Shown: positions 1 to 7,220, counted from the first letter of the stretch. The stretch: DNA of 15,151 nucleotides from Prevotellaceae bacterium (GCA_003150315.1 QAML01000078.1:57932-73082), one strand, 5' to 3'. A program made the numbers and translations. Notes: generated by a model from the letters alone, not told the origin.

Positions 1-1
1 A

Positions 2-64
2 AAAATACAAGGCACTTATTTTAAAATACAAGCCATATATTTCAAAATATATGGCTTGTATTTT
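2..64. repeat. Intergenic modular repeat array, copy 1 (three 21-nt units)
   Basis: Three consecutive 21-nt units occupy 2-22, 23-43 and 44-64. Each has an A-run at its left end, a T-rich right end and a 13-nt core. The cores read TACAAGGCACTTA, TACAAGCCATATA and TATATGGCTTGTA; the third is the exact reverse complement of the second. Units 2 and 3 therefore form a 20-bp near-perfect inverted repeat (23-64) with only the central C/A unpaired, followed by further T residues, so an RNA copy could act as a rightward terminator. The array may continue to the left of the window. Related arrays lie at 4039-4122, 10121-10204 and 15104-15151. It sits about 90 bp upstream of the promoter of the outer-membrane gene. 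Confidence 0.85.
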
Positions 65-154
65 TTGCTTTTTCAAACTTCTGAAAAACAACAACTTGCA
101 AAAGGCTAAAAATTCCCTGTTTTCGAGGGCTTTCATCCCGTCATTTTTCCTCCA

Positions 155-187
155 TTTGCGACATTTCGGAGTTTTTGACTATTTTTG
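155..187 (+). promoter_or_regulatory. Bacteroidetes-type promoter for the outer-membrane beta-barrel gene
   Basis: A -33 element TTTG (155-158) is followed after 21 nt by a -7 element TATTTTTG (180-187). This matches the sigma-ABfr consensus TTTG-N19-21-TAnnTTTG. Transcription would start near 194, giving a leader of about 50 nt before the ATG at 245. The leader ends in an A-rich stretch without a clear Shine-Dalgarno sequence, as is usual in this phylum. Confidence 0.7.
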
Positions 188-244
188 CACATCCGTTAAA
201 CCAAAAGAAATTTTATCGGTCTAAAAATAGAAAAAAGCAAACAA

Positions 245-3172
245 ATGAGCCAAAACAAACGCCGGTTGGCACACATATATATAATGCTGCTTTCTTTGTG
301 CGCGGCACTTTCCCTAATGCCATCCGCCGTTTCGGCGCAACACACAATAAAGACCGTAATCGTTGATAGCATTACGCGCATTCCCTTGCCGGGTGCAAAC
401 GCCATTGTCTTCTCAACCGACAGTTCTTTTATCAAAGGCACCACTTCCGACACGGCAGGAGTGGTAAAATTCAACCTTTCGCCCCACTCTCCTTACATAC
501 TGCGCATATCCATGATTGGATATAAAAGCTTGTTTTTCAACATTCCCAAAACAAAACGAGGCAACCGCACTTTTCCAAGCGATACCCTGCTGCTCCCACT
601 CAACGAAGTGGCACTGAAAGTAGCCACTGTGGTGGGTACACGTGCAGATATGGAAACAAAAGAAGACACTACGAGCTTCAGCGCAGAGGAATATAAAGTG
701 CCGGAAGGCGAAGCCCTCGAAGAACTCGTGAAACTTCTTCCCGGGGTTGAGATTGACGGAAATACCATTACATATAATGGCAAGCCTATATCCGAATTCA
801 AGGTAAACGGCAAAGATTTTTTCAAAGGCAACAGCCGTTCCGCGCTAAAAAATCTTCCTGTGGAACTCGTAAACCGCATAAAAACCTACGAAAAGAAAAG
901 CGACTATGCCGAACAAACAGGCATTGACGACGGAAACGAACAGACCGTGATGGATATAGAACTGAAAAAGGAGCTAAATGAAACTTGGACAGCCAACTAT
1001 GATGCCGGTGTGGGTTCGTATGGACGGTATATCCAGAAAATCTTTGCAAACCGTATGACCGACCGTTCCCGTCTTAGCCTCACGGGAAACCTTAACGATG
1101 ACGATGCAAGGTCAAACAACAAATCGTTCGGAGTTGATTTTCACATAAACAACGGCAAGACACGCAAGGAGAACCGCCGCTTTGAAATGGGAGGACACAT
1201 AGGCTTTCACGACAGCCGTTCGCACAGTCAGACATGGCGAAATGCCGAAAACTACACGGGAACAACAAACGCATCACAGTTTTCGAACAGCAACAATTAC
1301 AGCAAAAACAAATCTTCGGGGCTTGGCGGAAATCTAAGAATGGAATGGCATCCAGACACAATGACCACCGTAACCGCCAATACTAATCTTTCGTTCAACA
1401 AGTCGCACAGCTTTTCGCGTTCGCGCTCTGCAAGATTCAACAGCGACCCTTACACCATAACCAACAACGAAGATCCGCTCGACAATGTGTTTGACAAAGA
1501 TTTTTCCGCCGAATATATGCCGGAACTTTTCAAAGCCACCATAAACCGTAATTCCAATTCGTCAAAATCGCAAGGCAACAGCTACAGCTTCGGACTTAAC
1601 GGAATGGCAGTGAGAAGACTTAACAGCAAAGGCAGAAACGTCAGCTTTGATTTTGCAATATCAAGCGGCGACGGACAAAACAAATCTTTCCGCATTGCCG
1701 ACATATATTATTACAAACGTGCGGCAGACAAACGCCACACTTTCCAAGACCAGTACAACTCCTCGCCTTCTCATAATTGGAGTTACCGCGAACGCATCAG
1801 CTATAGCGAACCTATTGTAAAAGGACTGCGTTTCCAAACGAGCTACGCCTTTTATCGCTCCAAAAGTCGCAGTAACCGTTCGCTCTTTGAGCTTGATTCG
1901 CTCGACGGTTGGCGTTATGGCGAACACGAACTCGGAGATCTTCCCTCAACAGAGGATTCTCTGCAATCCGTGCTCAACATGCAAAACTCCCTATACTCCA
2001 CTTATAATAATTTTTATCATACCTGGCACGAAAGCCTTAACTACAACAGCAAAAACATAACGGCTTTCGTCTCCACGGATATAAGCTATAACACCACAAG
2101 ATTGGACTACCGCCGAAGCACAATCGACACAACTTTCTCGCGAAGGCTTCTGCGCCTTAAACCATCGGCTTTGTTCCGCTACAGAATCTCAAAAAACGAA
2201 AAATTCGAAGCACGTTACAATGGTTGGAACACAGATCCGTCAATGACAAACAAGATTCCCATCACAGACAATGCCGATCCGCTGAATATACACCTTTCAG
2301 GGGGAAATCTTAAACCGTCGTGGAACAACCGTTTCAGATTTGAGTACAGCAAATTCATTGTTAAGAGACAGCAGAACTGGCAGGTTGACGCACAAATAGA
2401 CCAAAGTTCCAACAACATCAGCACTGCCATTCACTACGACGAGACTTCAGGCGTAAGAACCACGCAACCCAAAAACATAAACGGCAACTGGTCGGCACGA
2501 ACCGACTTTACTTTCACCACAGGTTTCGGAGCAAAAAAAGCATTTCGCTTAAACAGTTCCACAACAGGCACATACGACAATTCTGTTGGCTACATAAGCG
2601 TGGACAAAAGCGTTTCCAGCCAAAAGAACACCACCAAAACTTCCGGAATATTCCAAAAGCTCAACCTCAGATACCACAACGACTTCATGGAAACCAAGAT
2701 CGGAGCATCTCTTCGCTATCGCCACACCGACAACGAGCTTCGTCCGCAGTCGAACATGGACACATATAATTACACATATTCGGCTTCGGCGAAATTTATT
2801 CTGCCCTGGAAAATGACAATCGAGAATTCGCTGCGAATGAGTAGCAGACGCGGATATTCAAATAAGAACATGAACACCGACGAGCTGATTTGGAACGCCA
2901 CGGCTTCGCAAAACTTTTTCAAAGGGTCGCCTCTGATCATAAGGCTGCAGCTTTACGACATTCTGCGAAACCGCAGCAACATTGTCCGAACCATTAACGC
3001 GCAGAGCAGAGTGGACTCCGAAAACGACGCATCCTACAGTTATTTCATGCTTCGCGCCATTTTTCGCCTGAACATCTTTAACGGAAAGATTTCGTCGGGC
3101 TATTCCAAAGGCAAAAAGAGCAAAAAAAATAAAGAAGCCAATAACAACAGTTTTTCCCATACTTCCGATTAA
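245..3172 (+). CDS. Outer-membrane beta-barrel protein, TonB-dependent-receptor-like, with CarboxypepD_reg-like N-terminal domain
   Basis: This 975-residue protein starts with a signal peptide (residues 1-31, hydrophobic core IYIMLLSLCAAL, cleavage after AVSA). Residues about 33-115 look like the carboxypeptidase-regulatory-like beta-sandwich found at the N-terminus of many Bacteroidetes receptors (pattern PLPGANAIV ... SDTAGVVKF ... ISMIGYKS). Residues about 140-245 resemble a plug region (LLPGVEIDG, VNGKDFF, KNLPVELVNRIKTYEK). The rest is rich in Ser, Asn, Arg and alternating aromatic residues, as expected for a large barrel of the OMP_b-brl_3 kind. I see no SusD-like partner, so a glycan-specific role is not supported and the substrate is unknown. 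The chain ends in a Lys/Asn-rich tail (KGKKSKKNKE) after the last likely strand, not in a terminal aromatic residue. ATG 245 is chosen because it gives the signal peptide directly. The gene appears monocistronic. Confidence 0.85.
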   Translation: MSQNKRRLAHIYIMLLSLCAALSLMPSAVSAQHTIKTVIVDSITRIPLPGANAIVFSTDSSFIKGTTSDTAGVVKFNLSPHSPYILRISMIGYKSLFFNIPKTKRGNRTFPSDTLLLPLNEVALKVATVVGTRADMETKEDTTSFSAEEYKVPEGEALEELVKLLPGVEIDGNTITYNGKPISEFKVNGKDFFKGNSRSALKNLPVELVNRIKTYEKKSDYAEQTGIDDGNEQTVMDIELKKELNETWTANYDAGVGSYGRYIQKIFANRMTDRSRLSLTGNLNDDDARSNNKSFGVDFHINNGKTRKENRRFEMGGHIGFHDSRSHSQTWRNAENYTGTTNASQFSNSNNYSKNKSSGLGGNLRMEWHPDTMTTVTANTNLSFNKSHSFSRSRSARFNSDPYTITNNEDPLDNVFDKDFSAEYMPELFKATINRNSNSSKSQGNSYSFGLNGMAVRRLNSKGRNVSFDFAISSGDGQNKSFRIADIYYYKRAADKRHTFQDQYNSSPSHNWSYRERISYSEPIVKGLRFQTSYAFYRSKSRSNRSLFELDSLDGWRYGEHELGDLPSTEDSLQSVLNMQNSLYSTYNNFYHTWHESLNYNSKNITAFVSTDISYNTTRLDYRRSTIDTTFSRRLLRLKPSALFRYRISKNEKFEARYNGWNTDPSMTNKIPITDNADPLNIHLSGGNLKPSWNNRFRFEYSKFIVKRQQNWQVDAQIDQSSNNISTAIHYDETSGVRTTQPKNINGNWSARTDFTFTTGFGAKKAFRLNSSTTGTYDNSVGYISVDKSVSSQKNTTKTSGIFQKLNLRYHNDFMETKIGASLRYRHTDNELRPQSNMDTYNYTYSASAKFILPWKMTIENSLRMSSRRGYSNKNMNTDELIWNATASQNFFKGSPLIIRLQLYDILRNRSNIVRTINAQSRVDSENDASYSYFMLRAIFRLNIFNGKISSGYSKGKKSKKNKEANNNSFSHTSD

Positions 3173-3247
3173 TTATGCAAACAGTTGGAAAAATTGCGAC
3201 AGCAAAGCATCTTTTTTGCCTGTTGCTTCAAAAAACTTCGCAAAACA

Positions 3248-3279
3248 TTTGGCGCATTCAAAAATTACCCGTACTTTTG
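3248..3279 (+). promoter_or_regulatory. Promoter of the tRNA-Arg gene
   Basis: TTTG at 3248-3251, a 20-nt spacer and TACTTTTG at 3272-3279 match the Bacteroidetes consensus fully. The predicted start near 3286 leaves a roughly 20-nt 5' leader before the mature tRNA at 3306. This lets the tRNA be transcribed independently of the upstream outer-membrane gene, which has no strong terminator of its own. Confidence 0.75.
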
Positions 3280-3305
3280 CATCGCTTTTGAGAAATAAAG
3301 CACCT

Positions 3306-3379
3306 GGCGCTGTAGCTCAACTGAATAGAGCATTTGACTACGGATCAGAAGGTTTAGGGTTTGAATCCCTACAGCGTCA
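3306..3379 (+). tRNA. tRNA-Arg (anticodon ACG)
   Basis: The cloverleaf folds by eye. The acceptor stem is GGCGCTG (3306-3312) with CAGCGTC (3372-3378), discriminator A3379. The D stem is GCTC/GAGC, the anticodon stem TTTGA/TCAGA, the anticodon loop CTACGGA with anticodon ACG at 3340-3342, and the T stem TAGGG/CCCTA. U8 and A14 are present. A34 would be edited to inosine by TadA to read CGN codons. No CCA is encoded. The D loop reads CTGAATA and the T loop TTTGAAT, so the normally invariant G19 and C56 are A and U here. Confidence 0.95.
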
Positions 3380-3380
3380 C

Positions 3381-3416
3381 AAAAAAATGCTACTGATTTT
3401 TCGGTAGCATTTTTTG
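3381..3416 (+). terminator. Rho-independent terminator after tRNA-Arg
   Basis: ATGCTACTGA (3387-3396) pairs with TCGGTAGCAT (3401-3410) around a TTTT loop, with one G-U wobble, and is flanked by an A-run and a T-run (T3410-3415, then more T). It immediately follows the tRNA 3' end. The A-run/T-run symmetry would also allow termination on the minus strand. Confidence 0.85.
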
Positions 3417-3455
3417 TTTTATTACATTCGCATCACCACTAAAGCAAAAACAGAA

Positions 3456-3929
3456 ATGAAAACTCTGCTCATACTTGTGGGAAAAACCACCGACAAAAGC
3501 GTGGCAAAACTCACGGAGGACTACATAAGCCGAATAGGACACTACATTCAATTTGAAGTGAACGTCATTCCCGACCTCAAAAACACTTCAAAACTCACTG
3601 AGGCGCAGATTAAAACCGCCGAAGGGGAAAACATCATGAAACTTCTGCGTCCCGGCGACCACGTTATACTGCTTGACGAGCACGGAAAGGAGTATCGCTC
3701 GGTTGACTTTGCTACTAAACTCAACAAGTTGTGGAGCAATTCCGCACGACGAATAGTATTCATAATCGGAGGTCCATACGGTTTTTCGCAAAAGCCCGTG
3801 GACGCGGCAAACGAAAGCATTTCGCTTTCAAAAATGACGTTCTCCCACCAAATGGTAAGGCTCATTTTCGTGGAACAACTCTATCGCGCACTCACGATAT
3901 TGAACCATGAACCTTATCATCACGAATGA
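3456..3929 (+). CDS. rlmH: 23S rRNA (pseudouridine-1915-N3)-methyltransferase RlmH
   Basis: This 157-residue SPOUT-family methyltransferase methylates N3 of pseudouridine 1915 in helix 69 of 23S rRNA, acting on assembled 70S ribosomes with S-adenosylmethionine. The length fits the family (E. coli RlmH is 155 residues). Visible signatures are the SAM-binding knot loop IIGGPYG (residues 103-109), SLSKMTFSHQMVRLIFVEQLYRA (about 123-145) and the conserved C-terminal NHEPYHHE. An in-frame ATG exists at 3414, but the extra 14 residues (FYYIRITTKAKTE) lie outside the family and begin in the tRNA terminator T-run, so ATG 3456 (MKTLLILVG) is preferred. A near-consensus -7 box, TACATTCG at 3423-3430, could drive it, though I see no matching -33 element. 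Confidence 0.96.
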   Translation: MKTLLILVGKTTDKSVAKLTEDYISRIGHYIQFEVNVIPDLKNTSKLTEAQIKTAEGENIMKLLRPGDHVILLDEHGKEYRSVDFATKLNKLWSNSARRIVFIIGGPYGFSQKPVDAANESISLSKMTFSHQMVRLIFVEQLYRALTILNHEPYHHE

Positions 3930-4038
3930 AAAAACGGAGATTCGGCGTGTTTTTACACAACTATCTATAATTCAGCGCGTTACCCTCTTTTGAACAATCT
4001 CTCATAAGTCATTGTTATTCAAAGACTTATTTCCGCAA
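3930..4038. other. Intergenic spacer after rlmH, nothing recognised
   Basis: This is the first part of the 334-bp gap between convergent genes (3930-4263). It has no credible ORF, no strong hairpin and no promoter that I can support. The repeat array at 4039-4122 follows. The remaining 4125-4263 shows only a small TCTGAA/TTCAGA hairpin without a T-tract. Confidence 0.5.
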
Positions 4039-4122
4039 AAAATATAAGGCACATATTTTAAAATAAGTGCCTTGTATTTTAAAATACATGGCTTGTATTT
4101 TTTGCAACAAGCCATGTGTTTT
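4039..4122. repeat. Intergenic modular repeat array, copy 2 (four 21-nt units), probable bidirectional terminator
   Basis: Four 21-nt units lie at 4039-4059, 4060-4080, 4081-4101 and 4102-4122. Their cores are TATAAGGCACATA, TAAGTGCCTTGTA, TACATGGCTTGTA and a looser AACAAGCCATGTG. Orientation runs forward, reverse, reverse, forward, giving two hairpins: AAGGCAC/GTGCCTT (4046-4073) and ACATGGCTTGT/ACAAGCCATGT (4086-4096 with 4107-4117). The second is followed by TTTTTT. Sixty-six consecutive bases (4038-4103) are identical to copy 3 (10120-10185). It lies between the convergent ends of rlmH and the EEP-family gene, where a terminator would be expected. Confidence 0.9.
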
Positions 4123-4263
4123 TTCAAGCATGGGAAATTGCTCCGTAAAATTGCGTTTTTTCTGAAAGATTCAGACACTCGGAATGCAGAAACTCACTCT
4201 TCGAAAAATTTTCTCCCGAGAGTTTTACCTGCGCCTACCATACAGCGCATTTTTCAAGGCATC

Positions 4264-5310
4264 TCACCAAGAAAATCCGAAATGCGCCACCAGCGGCAAA
4301 TGGTCGCTGAAGCCGCCAAGATAGTGCATGCCGTTATAAGTTCTGAAAGGAATTTTCTCACCACCGTTATCGGTCAGCAGAAACGACGCGTCAAAAATGC
4401 GGCATCCGTCATCGTCTAAATGAAATGAAGAAGATTTGCGCATTAAACGCCCGCTAACAATAACATTGTCTATAAGTTCCCATTTTCCTTTGTAGCAATA
4501 GGTGCCCTTAGCCGCTTGCTTCCCCCGATAGCCATACATAAGGTTCACAAGACTGTTGTCCGCACTCTCCGAACCGTTGCCGCCCGGCGGTTCTGCTCCC
4601 AGACACCTGCGCAAAGCGGAAGATTCCGGAGAATCATTGAAATCGCCCGTAATTATAAGGTTGACGTTGCGGCGAACCCTGAAAAGCGAATCGGCTTTAT
4701 GCCTTACCTGCATGGCAAGCCGCTCCCTGTATGGTGCACCATGCTTATAGTGGTCGAGACAACTTGGAAAATGACACACAAAAACATCGAGCGTATCGCC
4801 CGTAACTATCCTGCCGGACACAAGAAGCACGTCGCGCGTGAACTTGCGGGGAAGTCCCGCGAAGTCAGGGCGAATGACTTCCGTGGAAACGGGTTTGAAC
4901 GACAACGGTTTGTAAAGCAGAGCCACATTAATGCCCCTCTTGTCCGCGCTGCGGGTCATGACATATCTGTAGCCCACTCTCCTCAACACGCTGCCCTTGG
5001 TCAGTTTTTCAAGAACCGTATCGTTCTCCACTTCGCAGAGTGCCACGATGTCGGGAGCCGTTATTCCTCCTGCGGCAGCTATAGTCTTGCCCACGTTTTC
5101 CAGTTTGTGAGTGAACTTGCGCCATGTCCACCGACGCGCAGCCGACGGAAGAAAATCATCGTCCTCTTTCATAGGATTGTCAACAGGATCGAACAAATTT
5201 TCCACGTTCCACTCCATGACGCAAAAGCCGTTTTGCGCCACAACCGAAGTCAATGCGAACCCCGAAAACAGGACCGGCATGACAATATATCGCATTGCGG
5301 AAAATTTCAT
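4264..5310 (-). CDS. Secreted endonuclease/exonuclease/phosphatase (EEP) family protein
   Basis: This 348-residue protein has an N-terminal signal sequence (MRYIVMPVLFSGFALTSVVAQ, residues 6-26), so it probably acts in the periplasm or outside the cell. The EEP (DNase I-like) fold is supported by its metal and phosphate motifs in the usual order: MEWNVENLFD (32-41, Asn35), LCEVEN (91-96, Glu93 as metal ligand), CHFPS (179-183, catalytic His180), TGDFNDSP (221-228, Asp223 and Asn225), LIDNVIVS (279-286) and GFSDHLPL (333-340, catalytic Asp336-His337). All key residues are present, so it should be an active Mg-dependent phosphodiesterase or phosphatase. The substrate (nucleic acid, lipid or sugar phosphate) cannot be told from sequence. 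ATG 5310 or the internal ATG 5295 could be the start; both keep the signal peptide. It is transcribed alone, convergent to rlmH. Confidence 0.88.
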   Translation of the reverse strand: MKFSAMRYIVMPVLFSGFALTSVVAQNGFCVMEWNVENLFDPVDNPMKEDDDFLPSAARRWTWRKFTHKLENVGKTIAAAGGITAPDIVALCEVENDTVLEKLTKGSVLRRVGYRYVMTRSADKRGINVALLYKPLSFKPVSTEVIRPDFAGLPRKFTRDVLLVSGRIVTGDTLDVFVCHFPSCLDHYKHGAPYRERLAMQVRHKADSLFRVRRNVNLIITGDFNDSPESSALRRCLGAEPPGGNGSESADNSLVNLMYGYRGKQAAKGTYCYKGKWELIDNVIVSGRLMRKSSSFHLDDDGCRIFDASFLLTDNGGEKIPFRTYNGMHYLGGFSDHLPLVAHFGFSW

Positions 5311-5329
5311 ATCCTTGCGGTCTATACTG

Positions 5330-5337
5330 CAAAGTTA
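5330..5337 (-). promoter_or_regulatory. -7 promoter element for the EEP-family gene
   Basis: On the minus strand the sequence reads TAACTTTG from 5337 to 5330, a full match to TAnnTTTG. The -33 region is only a T-rich stretch and not a clear TTTG. The implied start near 5323 gives a very short leader to ATG 5310 and a longer one to ATG 5295. Confidence 0.55.
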
Positions 5338-5385
5338 TCATTTTTTACTTTCCGATAAAAAGCATGAAGATGCGCGTTTTTATTT

Positions 5386-5415
5386 TTCGGACAACAATGT
5401 TTATTTGTAATTTTG
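5386..5415 (+). promoter_or_regulatory. Promoter for the EamA transporter / DUF1460 pair
   Basis: TAATTTTG at 5408-5415 is a perfect -7 element. TTCG at 5386-5389 is a one-mismatch -33 element with an 18-nt spacer. Transcription would begin near 5422, about 20 nt before ATG 5444. It is back to back with the promoter of the divergent EEP gene. Confidence 0.6.
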
Positions 5416-5443
5416 CAGCCGCAAACAATAATCATTCACAGAA

Positions 5444-6382
5444 ATGAACTCAAAGGCAAAAGGATATTTTTTGGGTGCATTGGGTGCGGCGAGCTACGGA
5501 ACCAATCCCATTTTCGCCATTCCCCTATACAATTGCGGCATGGATTCGGAAAGCGTGCTGTTTTTCCGTTATCTGCTCGCCATTCCCGTAATAGCTCTTA
5601 TGATGAAAGCACGTGGCAGAAGTTTTGCGCTGAAAAAAGGCGACATAGTTCCTGCCTTGGCAATGGGAATACTTATGGCATTGTCATCATATACGCTTTT
5701 CGTAAGCTACAAATACATGGGAGCGGGAATAGCATCCACCCTGCTCTTTCTCTACCCCATTATGGTGGCAGTGATAATGAGTGTGTTCTTTAAGGAAAAA
5801 GCCGGATTGGTTACGGCAATAAGCATAGTTCTCGCGCTGTCGGGCGTGTTCCTCATTTCGTTCAAGGAAGGCGGCGGAATGGTCAGTCTTACGGGAACGA
5901 TGTTCGTTTTCCTCTCTGCGCTGCTGTATGCAATATATTTAGTGTACGTAAACCGCTCTCCGAGACTAAACGTCATGTCCACGCTGAAGCTCACGTTTTA
6001 CGTTATATTGTCAGGAACATTTATGTTCGGGCTTATGACATTGCTTGGAAACGGAATAAAGATGCCGGAAAGCGGCATGATGTGGACCAACGTGGTTTGC
6101 CTTGCCGTATTGCCCACTGCACTTTCGTTCTATTGCACCACACAAGCCATTACATTGATTGGCAGCACGCCCACAGCCATTCTCGGTGCGATCGAACCCC
6201 TTACGGCAGTTTTCCTCGGCGTTATAATATTGGGCGAACCCATGACAATGCGCATAGCATGGGGATTCCTGCTCGTCATATCGGGTGTGAGTCTGATTGT
6301 GGCAAGAGGTAACATCTCGGCAACACTTGTGAGAATACGCAAAATGTTTCCCAAGAAAATAAGAAAGAGACATCATGATTAA
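5444..6382 (+). CDS. EamA-family (drug/metabolite transporter superfamily) membrane transporter
   Basis: This 312-residue inner-membrane protein has about ten hydrophobic helices arranged as two EamA repeats (roughly residues 7-139 and 152-287). The second repeat carries the typical EPLTAVFLGVIILGE sequence (251-265), and the first has the matching LLFLYPIMVAVIMSVFFKE (100-118). The tail is basic (RIRKMFPKKIRKRHH), consistent with a cytoplasmic C-terminus. Family members move amino acids, metabolites or drugs across the inner membrane; the substrate cannot be read from sequence. The stop codon region overlaps the next gene's start by 8 nt (6375-6382), so the two are almost certainly co-transcribed and translationally coupled. 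That pairing suggests, without proving, transport of something related to cell-wall turnover. The start at 5444 follows an A-rich CAGAA leader. Confidence 0.92.
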   Translation: MNSKAKGYFLGALGAASYGTNPIFAIPLYNCGMDSESVLFFRYLLAIPVIALMMKARGRSFALKKGDIVPALAMGILMALSSYTLFVSYKYMGAGIASTLLFLYPIMVAVIMSVFFKEKAGLVTAISIVLALSGVFLISFKEGGGMVSLTGTMFVFLSALLYAIYLVYVNRSPRLNVMSTLKLTFYVILSGTFMFGLMTLLGNGIKMPESGMMWTNVVCLAVLPTALSFYCTTQAITLIGSTPTAILGAIEPLTAVFLGVIILGEPMTMRIAWGFLLVISGVSLIVARGNISATLVRIRKMFPKKIRKRHHD

Positions 6383-7220
6383 GACAAGGTACATAATTGC
6401 CACATTAGCGGTTTGTGCTGCTACAATATCCCGTGCCGGCACACCGGTAACCTATACAAAAGAGGATTCGATAGGAATCGAAAAACTTCTTTCCCGAAAT
6501 CACAGTTCTTGTCTCGGTTATGCCAAAGAATTTATAGGAATACCTTACGTGGCTCACACACTTGAGTGCAACGATAAAGAACAACTGGTGGTGAACATCA
6601 GAGAACTTGACTGCACAACGCTTGTTGAAACGGCCGCCGCACTTTATATTACCCACAAGAACGGAGGCAGAACTTTCGGAGACTATTGCAAGACGCTCGA
6701 AAACATTCGCTATCGCAACGGCAAGGCAAACGGCTATTCCTCACGCCTGCATTATTTCTCGGAATGGATAGATAATAATTGCCGCACGGGCATTGCGGAA
6801 GATGTGGGAGCGCAAGGCGGTTTTCCGTTTACGGCAAAGCAGAAAATAGATGTGCATTTTATGTCGCATAATCCGCAATATTATCGCCAACTTGTCAATG
6901 ACAAAGCAATGCAGAACGAGATTCGCAAAAACGAAAACGCCATTAGCGGCAAAACATGTTTCTATATTCCCAAAGATCTTCTGAATCTCGGAAAAGGAAA
7001 ACTGACAGCCGTTAAAGACGGAGATATTATAGCTCTCGTTACATCAAAGGACGGACTCGACATAAGCCACGTGGGAATAGCTGCATGGGAAAACGGGAAG
7101 CTGCATCTGCTTAACGCGTCGTCGCTGAAGCACAAAGTAATTCTCGATAGCCAAACGCTGTACGAATATCAAAAGAAGCGCGGCACACAATTGGGAATTC
7201 GTGTCATTCGGCTTCGTTAA
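6375..7220 (+). CDS. Secreted DUF1460 family protein, NlpC/P60-like N-acetylmuramoyl-L-alanine amidase
   Basis: This 281-residue protein has a short signal sequence (residues 1-21, TRYIIATLAVCAATISRA), so it is periplasmic. Family hallmarks are KEFIGIPYVAHTLE (51-64), EQLVVNIRELDCTTLVE (69-85, with predicted nucleophile Cys80), SRLHYFSEWI (123-132) and DISHVGIA (229-236, with predicted catalytic His232). DUF1460 proteins adopt an NlpC/P60-like papain fold. From memory, characterised members cleave the amide between (anhydro)MurNAc and the peptide in muropeptides, a cell-wall recycling step. The length and residues look intact. It overlaps the upstream transporter by 8 nt, so it depends on that gene's promoter. 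Its 3' end overlaps the convergent mtgA gene by 17 nt (7204-7220), with no terminator between them. Confidence 0.88.
   Translation: MIKTRYIIATLAVCAATISRAGTPVTYTKEDSIGIEKLLSRNHSSCLGYAKEFIGIPYVAHTLECNDKEQLVVNIRELDCTTLVETAAALYITHKNGGRTFGDYCKTLENIRYRNGKANGYSSRLHYFSEWIDNNCRTGIAEDVGAQGGFPFTAKQKIDVHFMSHNPQYYRQLVNDKAMQNEIRKNENAISGKTCFYIPKDLLNLGKGKLTAVKDGDIIALVTSKDGLDISHVGIAAWENGKLHLLNASSLKHKVILDSQTLYEYQKKRGTQLGIRVIRLR

Noticed and set aside
3190..3235. Possible terminator after the outer-membrane gene (ACAGCAAA ... TTTTGCCTGT)
   Set aside because: The stem is short and bulged, and there is no T-run after it.
4072..4419. 115-codon open frame starting inside repeat copy 2
   Set aside because: It begins in the repeat and runs antisense into the EEP gene, with no supporting features.
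4516..5358. 280-codon open frame on the plus strand
   Set aside because: It lies antisense to the EEP-family gene, which has every catalytic motif in order. The translation is low-complexity basic sequence with no domain.
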